From assembly GCA_030268105.1 (NCBI GenBank), contig BSDZ01000010.1:2952001-3016000 (forward strand): a stretch of 64,000 nucleotides of DNA. Direction: 5' to 3'. This DNA is from Volvox africanus (Eukaryota; Chlorophyta; Chlorophyceae; Chlamydomonadales; Volvocaceae). The notes below the pieces were generated by a model. It saw only the letters and a list, made by a program, of their open reading frames with translations. It did no database searches and was not told the origin of the DNA. Below are positions 56,055 to 64,000 of this stretch, piece after piece (position 1 is the stretch's first letter; every line of letters begins with the position of its first letter). The position numbers were made by a program, and so were the translations under genes.

Positions 56055-59000
56055 TGTGAACCATGCAGCTGTGTTAACTGCATTACCGAGCTACTAATGC
56101 AGCTGCGTAAACATCTTGCCGTACGCGTTAATTGCGTAGGCGTTTACTCAGACAGGAAGGGCGCAGAAAGCTGAAACATTATGATATCTTGTCACAGTGT
56201 AGGGGCTACGCAGCAAATATGGAATTATTGACGAGGGTCTGAGCTCAGGGTGTGCGTGGTTAAGAGAGTTACATGAAACACAAACAGAATTGTGGAAGTA
56301 CCAATCACGATATAGTACAAAACATAGGTATCAGAGTCTGCCCAATTAAGGGTGGTATCGAAAGACACCGAATATGAATTCAAAGCCCCATATATATGTT
56401 TCGTTCCAGGGACAGGCAAAGTGTCCAAGGAAGCTCCCAAGGATCCTGGTTCGCATGACAGTGAGCATACAAGCATGGCTTGTTGCCCGTGGCCACCGGC
56501 ATGAAGCCATGCCTGCGGCCGTGCGCCCCACCATAGCTGAGACCTGTTATTGCTTCGTCCAACACCTCCGTCTACTGCCTCCCCTTGGTCCGTAGCCCTT
56601 CTGCCCGGTCGCCTGACAACTGCCGCACCCATTCACACCATCCCCGCACATGCAGCCCGTCTGGCGAGCTTAATAACGGATAATAGATTGGGGCATAACA
56701 AATTCACCACGCAACCAAATTTTGGCACGAAACAATCCAACAAACACGACGTGTTTTTTGTCCCGAGACACTCTGATTATGACTCCAGGGGGACACGTTG
56801 TGCTAACAAGAGTTCGTTGAGGGTAGCTCCGGGCAAAAAGAGACATGTATGGCTCCAGGGAACCACGTGAAACTTGATGAACAAACGAGGCTTACTGGGC
56901 CATATCGTGACCCCCCTTAAATCACTGCTGGGACACTATCAACGGCACGGACCTAGGGAGCTTTCGTTTATTTGCATGGAAATCATTAAACGGCTGCATA
57001 CCCTCCTTCCACCAAATCCAATCCAGATCACGCACAGTATTATCAATGCCGCCCCTTGGGAGAATACATGATCCCCAGCTTAGCATGTGTACTCGGGTAA
57101 CGGGGATAGTAGAAAGCAAAGCGGTACTGCTAGCTATTGAACAGCTCATTATGCATAGCCATATCACCCATGAAGCAGTGACATTGATACCCGGCGTCCA
57201 CGAAAACCCACTAAGCCTCCATCCGCACACTTGCGCAGCCGAAGCTAGCACAAGTTGACAGCAAGCCGAGTGAAATTTCGACCCGCACAGACAGGCCAGC
57301 CCTTGAGGCCAAGCGCGCCAATCACCAGATGAGCAGATGCATAAAACCGCGCAAACTCAGATATCGCCAGAACCCCAGCCGGGTGCGCTCACCATGCAGC
57401 GATAACTCCATTTCCCCCGTTCACCACCACACAACGCATGCATGCACATGCCCCTTCCTGTCAGGACCCACCGCAACACAGTGGATTGGCCGCCTGCCCG
57501 TGCAAGCGCATTTCTCTAAAGACAGGCCTGTGTTCGGACTGCGCTACAGCTTGTAGGGCGCGCCTGGCGACTGCTGCTGGGCGGGAGGGCTGTACCAGCT
57601 CCAGATATCTGGTGACTGCTGCTGAACCAGCCCTAGCTATCTGGTGACATGTACTTGGTGACCTGCGACGGACGCGCCAGTATAGGGACGGAAAGGCTGT
57701 GTTGAGCAGCAGTGAGGTCGCAAGCGGATCCTTACAATACCAAAGACATAGCGACTGTCCATGAAGGTAAAATGTAGCTCCGGCGGAGTGCGCCAGCACG
57801 GGACTGGAGCATCTGGGTTGTATGTTGGACAAGCTGGATAGGGATACAGGCTACACCGCGCGCAGCTGGGCTAGGGTATTTAGACGGAAACGTGGCGGGC
57901 AGGTGATAGCGACATGCGGAATGAGGGCAGAGCAGCGGCCGCGTTGAAATTTGCACTAGCAGGCTCGCTTTGCAGATGCTTGTTTACATCCGTGCACATG
58001 CAGCCGTTTTGCCTTTGTTTTCCTCACGTGATCCCTGATTGACTTACCCTTACAACAAAGGTCCATCCCTCCGCACCTTAACCAGAGATCCCAGGTCCCG
58101 TACCTGTGGGCTCGCCACTCTCCAAGGCTGTGCGTCCCTCGCTCATCACTTGACCAGGCGCTGTGTTGGTGAGGGCCTCGCTCGAGCAAGTCTCCGCAAA
58201 AAGTGAAGAAAACAGAAATCCCCTCAACAGTCTAGGACACGACCTCGCCACCAGCTTCTTGATTTCGGATCCAAGTTGCAAAATGCCACCGACACGCCTG
58301 ATGCGTGGCTTTGAAGCGGTTGCGGCTTACCAATGGGAGAATAAGGTGCTAACTGGCGACAAATTCAAGGTTGGAGAGAGAGAAAAAGATGGAGAAGAAG
58401 AGAGTGGGGATAAGGCAGATGGGCGGAGGGCGGGTGTGGGAGGGGGCAGGGCGGGGATTCAGCTTGGACGAGGGCTTGTTCGTTCGTTCTAGGGGTGCAA
58501 GCACCATACCTTCGACCTAATAAGCACCACCATACGAAGCACTGTTCTCTGTACGAAAATGCTTTGCTCGCCAGCCAGCTTGACCGGCCCCTGCATACCG
58601 CATCATCTGCATAGGCTGTCTTTGGCATCGTCGACAAGAATACCACCAAAGCTGCGAATTTAAATTCAACAGGGCGACGGCCGCTGTTGAAATTCCACAA
58701 GCTCCGCCCAGGGTCTTCAGACTTCTAGAGTGCGGCGATCACAAACAGGTACGTCAGCGCGCTTACGCATGTACACACGGACGGACCCAGAGGTCCCTGT
58801 TCGGACCCCTGCACGGACTCGACAACTTGGTACCTGTCAAGGTGCTGCTTACGGTTGCGTGGCTGAAATACGCATTTCATTTGTACAAGGCCTACGTGCA
58901 GGCAAAGATATCGCGTTGCCACCCCTCGCAGTACATCGGTGGCCATCTCCGCTTTCGGCCACGTGCCTCTCGTGGCACACCACGTTATCTGCACTTTGGG

Positions 59001-59402
59001 TATCTCCGCTTTCGGCCACCTCCCGCTCGTGGCACACCACGTTATCAGCACTTTGGGTATCTCCGCTTTCAGCCACGTGCCTCTCGTGACCTCTCTGCAT
59101 TGTACATCCACGACATTCTACGCCTAATGCAGCTGTGTAAACATCTTGCCGTATCCGATAATTGGCGGCATCTCAATCACATACAGCTACAACGCAAGGA
59201 AAGCTGCCCATATAGTTAATTTTAAATTAAGCTTTGCAAAGACATCGGTGGAGTCAGCCATGAAAATTGGAAAAGGCTCGAGCGTACCTTGGGTAGAAGA
59301 CCTCGAAGCATGTCCGCGCCAGGTAGAAGATGCCACTGAGCATGGCTTTTAGGACGGGCCTAGCGACACAGCTCATGGTATCTGAATCCACGCAAACAAG
59401 CA
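56055..59402. repeat. Composite unit Z5, 3348 bp
   Basis: Z3 subfamily; shares GGGATACAGG (near 57841) with Z4 and has its own CCGTGCACATG near 57991. Confidence 0.93.
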
Positions 59403-62400
59403 TGTGAACCATGCAGCTGTGTTAACTGCATTACCGAGCTACTAATGCAGCTGCGTAAACATCTTGCCGTACGCGTTAATTGCGTAGGCGTTTACTCAGA
59501 CAGGAAGGGCGCAGAAAGCTGAAACATTATGATATCTTGTCACAGTGTAGGGGCTACGCAGCAAATATGGAATTATTGACGAGGGTCTGAGCTCAGGGTG
59601 TGCGTGGTTAAGAGAGTTACATGAAACACAAACAGAATTGTGGAAGTACCAATCACGATATAGTACAAAACATAGGTATCAGAGTCTGCCCAATTAAGGG
59701 TGGTATCGAAAGACACCGAATATGAATTCAAAGCCCCATATATATGTTTCGTTCCAGGGACAGGCAAAGTGTCCAAGGAAGCTCCCAAGGATCCTGGTTC
59801 GCATGACAGTGAGCATACAAGCATGGCTTGTTGCCCGTGGCCACCGGCATGAAGCCATGCCTGCGGCCGTGCGCCCCACCATAGCTGAGACCTGTTATTG
59901 CTTCGTCCAACACCTCCGTCTACTGCCTCCCCTTGGTCCGTAGCCCTTCTGCCCGGTCGCCTGACAACTGCCGCACCCATTCACACCATCCCCGCACATG
60001 CAGCCCGTCTGGCGAGCTTAATAACGGATAATAGATTGGGGCATAACAAATTCACCACGCAACCAAATTTTGGCACGAAACAATCCAACAAACACGACGT
60101 GTTTTTTGTCCCGAGACACTCTGATTATGACTCCAGGGGGACACGTTGTGCTAACAAGAGTTCGTTGAGGGTAGCTCCGGGCAAAAAGAGACATGTATGG
60201 CTCCAGGGAACCACGTGAAACTTGATGAACAAACGAGGCTTACTGGGCCATATCGTGACCCCCCTTAAATCACTGCTGGGACACTATCAACGGCACGGAC
60301 CTAGGGAGCTTTCGTTTATTTGCATGGAAATCATTAAACGGCTGCATACCCTCCTTCCACCAAATCCAATCCAGATCACGCACAGTATTATCAATGCCGC
60401 CCCTTGGGAGAATACATGATCCCCAGCTTAGCATGTGTACTCGGGTAACGGGGATAGTAGAAAGCAAAGCGGTACTGCTAGCTATTGAACAGCTCATTAT
60501 GCATAGCCATATCACCCATGAAGCAGTGACATTGATACCCGGCGTCCACGAAAACCCACTAAGCCTCCATCCGCACACTTGCGCAGCCGAAGCTAGCACA
60601 AGTTGACAGCAAGCCGAGTGAAATTTCGACCCGCACAGACAGGCCAGCCCTTGAGGCCAAGCGCGCCAATCACCAGATGAGCAGATGCATAAAACCGCGC
60701 AAACTCAGATATCGCCAGAACCCCAGCCGGGTGCGCTCACCATGCAGCGATAACTCCATTTCCCCCGTTCACCACCACACAACGCATGCATGCACATGCC
60801 CCTTCCTGTCAGGACCCACCGCAACACAGTGGATTGGCCGCCTGCCCGTGCAAGCGCATTTCTCTAAAGACAGGCCTGTGTTCGGACTGCGCTACAGCTT
60901 GTAGGGCGCGCCTGGCGACTGCTGCTGGGCGGGAGGGCTGTACCAGCTCCAGATATCTGGTGACTGCTGCTGAACCAGCCCTAGCTATCTGGTGACATGT
61001 ACTTGGTGACCTGCGACGGACGCGCCAGTATAGGGACGGAAAGGCTGTGTTGAGCAGCAGTGAGGTCGCAAGCGGATCCTTACAATACCAAAGACATAGC
61101 GACTGTCCATGAAGGTAAAATGTAGCTCCGGCGGAGTGCGCCAGCACGGGACTGGAGCATCTGGGTTGTATGTTGGACAAGCTGGATAGGGGTACAGGCT
61201 ACACCGCGCGCAGCTGGGCTAGGGTATTTAGACGGAAACGTGGCGGGCAGGTGATAGCGACATGCGGAATGAGGGCAGAGCAGCGGCCGCGTTGAAATTT
61301 GCACTAGCAGGCTCGCTTTGCAGATGCTTGTTTACATCCGCGCACATGCAGCCGTTTTGCCTTTGTTTTCCTCACGTGATCCCTGATTGACTTACCCTTA
61401 CAACAAAGGTCCATCCCTCCGCACCTTAACCAGAGATCCCAGGTCCCGTACCTGTGGGCTCGCCACTCTCCAAGGCTGTGCGTCCCTCGCTCATCACTTG
61501 ACCAGGCGCTGTGTTGGTGAGGGCCTCGCTCGAGCAAGTCTCCGCAAAAAGTGAAGAAAACAGAAATCCCCTCAACAGTCTAGGACACGACCTCGCCACC
61601 AGCTTCTTGATTTCGGATCCAAGTTGCAAAATGCCACCGACACGCCTGATGCGTGGCTTTGAAGCGGTTGCGGCTTACCAATGGGAGAATAAGGTGCTAA
61701 CTGGCGACAAATTCAAGGTTGGAGAGAGAGAAAAAGATGGAGAAGAAGAGAGTGGGGATAAGGCAGATGGGCGGAGGGCGGGTGTGGGAGGGGGCAGGGC
61801 GGGGATTCAGCTTGGACGAGGGCTTGTTCGTTCGTTCTAGGGGTGCAAGCACCATACCTTCGACCTAATAAGCACCACCATACGAAGCACTGTTCTCTGT
61901 ACGAAAATGCTTTGCTCGCCAGCCAGCTTGACCGGCCCCTGCATACCGCATCATCTGCATAGGCTGTCTTTGGCATCGTCGACAAGAATACCACCAAAGC
62001 TGCGAATTTAAATTCAACAGGGCGACGGCCGCTGTTGAAATTCCACAAGCTCCGCCCAGGGTCTTCAGACTTCTAGAGTGCGGCGATCACAAACAGGTAC
62101 GTCAGCGCGCTTACGCATGTACACACGGACGGACCCAGAGGTCCCTGTTCGGACCCCTGCACGGACTCGACAACTTGGTACCTGTCAAGGTGCTGCTTAC
62201 GGTTGCGTGGCTGAAATACGCATTTCATTTGTACAAGGCCTACGTGCAGGCAAAGATATCGCGTTGCCACCCCTCGCAGTACATCGGTGGCCATCTCCGC
62301 TTTCGGCCACGTGCCTCTCGTGGCACACCACGTTATCTGCACTTTGGGTATCTCCGCTTTCGGCCACCTCCCGCTCGTGGCACACCACGTTATCAGCACT

Positions 62401-62750
62401 TTGGGTATCTCCGCTTTCAGCCACGTGCCTCTCGTGACCTCTCTGCATTGTACATCCACGACATTCTACGCCTAATGCAGCTGTGTAAACATCTTGCCGT
62501 ATCCGATAATTGGCGGCATCTCAATCACATACAGCTACAACGCAAGGAAAGCTGCCCATATAGTTAATTTTAAATTAAGCTTTGCAAAGACATCGGTGGA
62601 GTCAGCCATGAAAATTGGAAAAGGCTCGAGCGTACCTTGGGTAGAAGACCTCGAAGCATGTCCGCGCCAGGTAGAAGATGCCACTGAGCATGGCTTTTAG
62701 GACGGGCCTAGCGACACAGCTCATGGTATCTGAATCCACGCAAACAAGCA
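59403..62750. repeat. Composite unit Z6, 3348 bp
   Basis: Z3 subfamily with the common GGGGTACAGG near 61190. Otherwise as Z3. Confidence 0.93.
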
Positions 62751-64000
62751 TGTGAACCATGCAGCTGTGTTAACTGCATTACCGAGCTACTAATGCAGCT
62801 GCGTAAACATCTTGCCGTACGCGTTAATTGCGTAGGCGTTTACTCAGACAGGAAGGGCGCAGAAAGCTGAAACATTATGATATCTTGTCACAGTGTAGGG
62901 GCTACGCAGCAAATATGGAATTATTGACGAGGGTCTGAGCTCAGGGTGTGCGTGGTTAAGAGAGTTACATGAAACACAAACAGAATTGTGGAAGTACCAA
63001 TCACGATATAGTACAAAACATAGGTATCAGAGTCTGCCCAATTAAGGGTGGTATCGAAAGACACCGAATATGAATTCAAAGCCCCATATATATGTTTCGT
63101 TCCAGGGACAGGCAAAGTGTCCAAGGAAGCTCCCAAGGATCCTGGTTCGCATGACAGTGAGCATACAAGCATGGCTTGTTGCCCGTGGCCACCGGCATGA
63201 AGCCATGCCTGCGGCCGTGCGCCCCACCATAGCTGAGACCTGTTATTGCTTCGTCCAACACCTCCGTCTACTGCCTCCCCTTGGTCCGTAGCCCTTCTGC
63301 CCGGTCGCCTGACAACTGCCGCACCCATTCACACCATCCCCGCACATGCAGCCCGTCTGGCGAGCTTAATAACGGATAATAGATTGGGGCATAACAAATT
63401 CACCACGCAACCAAATTTTGGCACGAAACAATCCAACAAACACGACGTGTTTTTTGTCCCGAGACACTCTGATTATGACTCCAGGGGGACACGTTGTGCT
63501 AACAAGAGTTCGTTGAGGGTAGCTCCGGGCAAAAAGAGACATGTATGGCTCCAGGGAACCACGTGAAACTTGATGAACAAACGAGGCTTACTGGGCCATA
63601 TCGTGACCCCCCTTAAATCACTGCTGGGACACTATCAACGGCACGGACCTAGGGAGCTTTCGTTTATTTGCATGGAAATCATTAAACGGCTGCATACCCT
63701 CCTTCCACCAAATCCAATCCAGATCACGCACAGTATTATCAATGCCGCCCCTTGGGAGAATACATGATCCCCAGCTTAGCATGTGTACTCGGGTAACGGG
63801 GATAGTAGAAAGCAAAGCGGTACTGCTAGCTATTGAACAGCTCATTATGCATAGCCATATCACCCATGAAGCAGTGACATTGATACCCGGCGTCCACGAA
63901 AACCCACTAAGCCTCCATCCGCACACTTGCGCAGCCGAAGCTAGCACAAGTTGACAGCAAGCCGAGTGAAATTTCGACCCGCACAGACAGGCCAGCCCTT
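62751..64000. repeat. Composite unit Z7, cut by the window end
   Basis: First 1250 bases of another Z copy of the Z3 subfamily; the array therefore continues beyond the window. Confidence 0.93.

Overview
This window is eukaryotic repeat DNA. It holds a macrosatellite-like tandem array that fills all 64 kb, interrupted by one apparently complete LTR retrotransposon. The evidence for a eukaryote is a Ty3/Gypsy-type chromovirus with a C-terminal chromodomain, a possible tRNA-Met-like primer site, and the absence of bacterial gene organisation. Chromoviruses occur in fungi, plants and algae as well as some animals, so the host could be a fungus, an alga or another small eukaryote; I cannot name a species. 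I see no rRNA, tRNA, CRISPR array or telomere-repeat tract.

Layout. A landmark in the shared segment recurs 16 times (1679, 5842, 9464, 12975, 17141, 28657, 32013, 36048, 39461, 42817, 46173, 49529, 52877, 56225, 59573, 62921). Units are built from a shared segment C plus one of two unrelated bodies. X is about 3.3 kb and has a GA-rich and G-quadruplex-prone tract. Y is about 2.5 kb and has a 57-bp minisatellite. The order is: Y tail (1-821), X, Y, Y, X, X (carrying the retrotransposon), Y, X, Y, X, then seven copies of a third, composite unit Z (from 42647 to the window end; period 3356 then 3348 bp). Z joins a truncated X body, 2.5 minisatellite units, a short filler, a Y tail and a truncated C.

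Retrotransposon (20586-28056, + strand). Two LTRs of 823 and 825 bp have TGTTGT...ACAACA ends and are flanked by the 5-bp duplication GTCCT. The uninterrupted target is visible in a sister unit at 35448-35452. Inside are a primer site, a leader with possible small exons, gag (21875-23110), a single in-frame UAG, and pol (protease, reverse transcriptase, RNase H, integrase, GPY/F module, chromodomain) ending at 27172, followed by a hairpin and a polypurine tract. The reading frames are intact and the LTRs look identical outside one small patch, which suggests a recent insertion.

Other coding potential is uncertain. Each Y body has a long minus-strand frame whose 19-residue repeats vary in number (12, 10, 8, 9) without breaking the frame and whose C-terminus resembles a J domain lacking HPD. 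The opposite strand is also open and the few base differences do not favour the minus strand. X and Z units carry a 135-codon minus-strand ORF with one predicted membrane segment. Everything else in X, Y and C looks non-coding. The main story is array evolution: X/Y recombination inside C, a complex rearrangement that made Z, amplification of Z, and invasion by a chromovirus.
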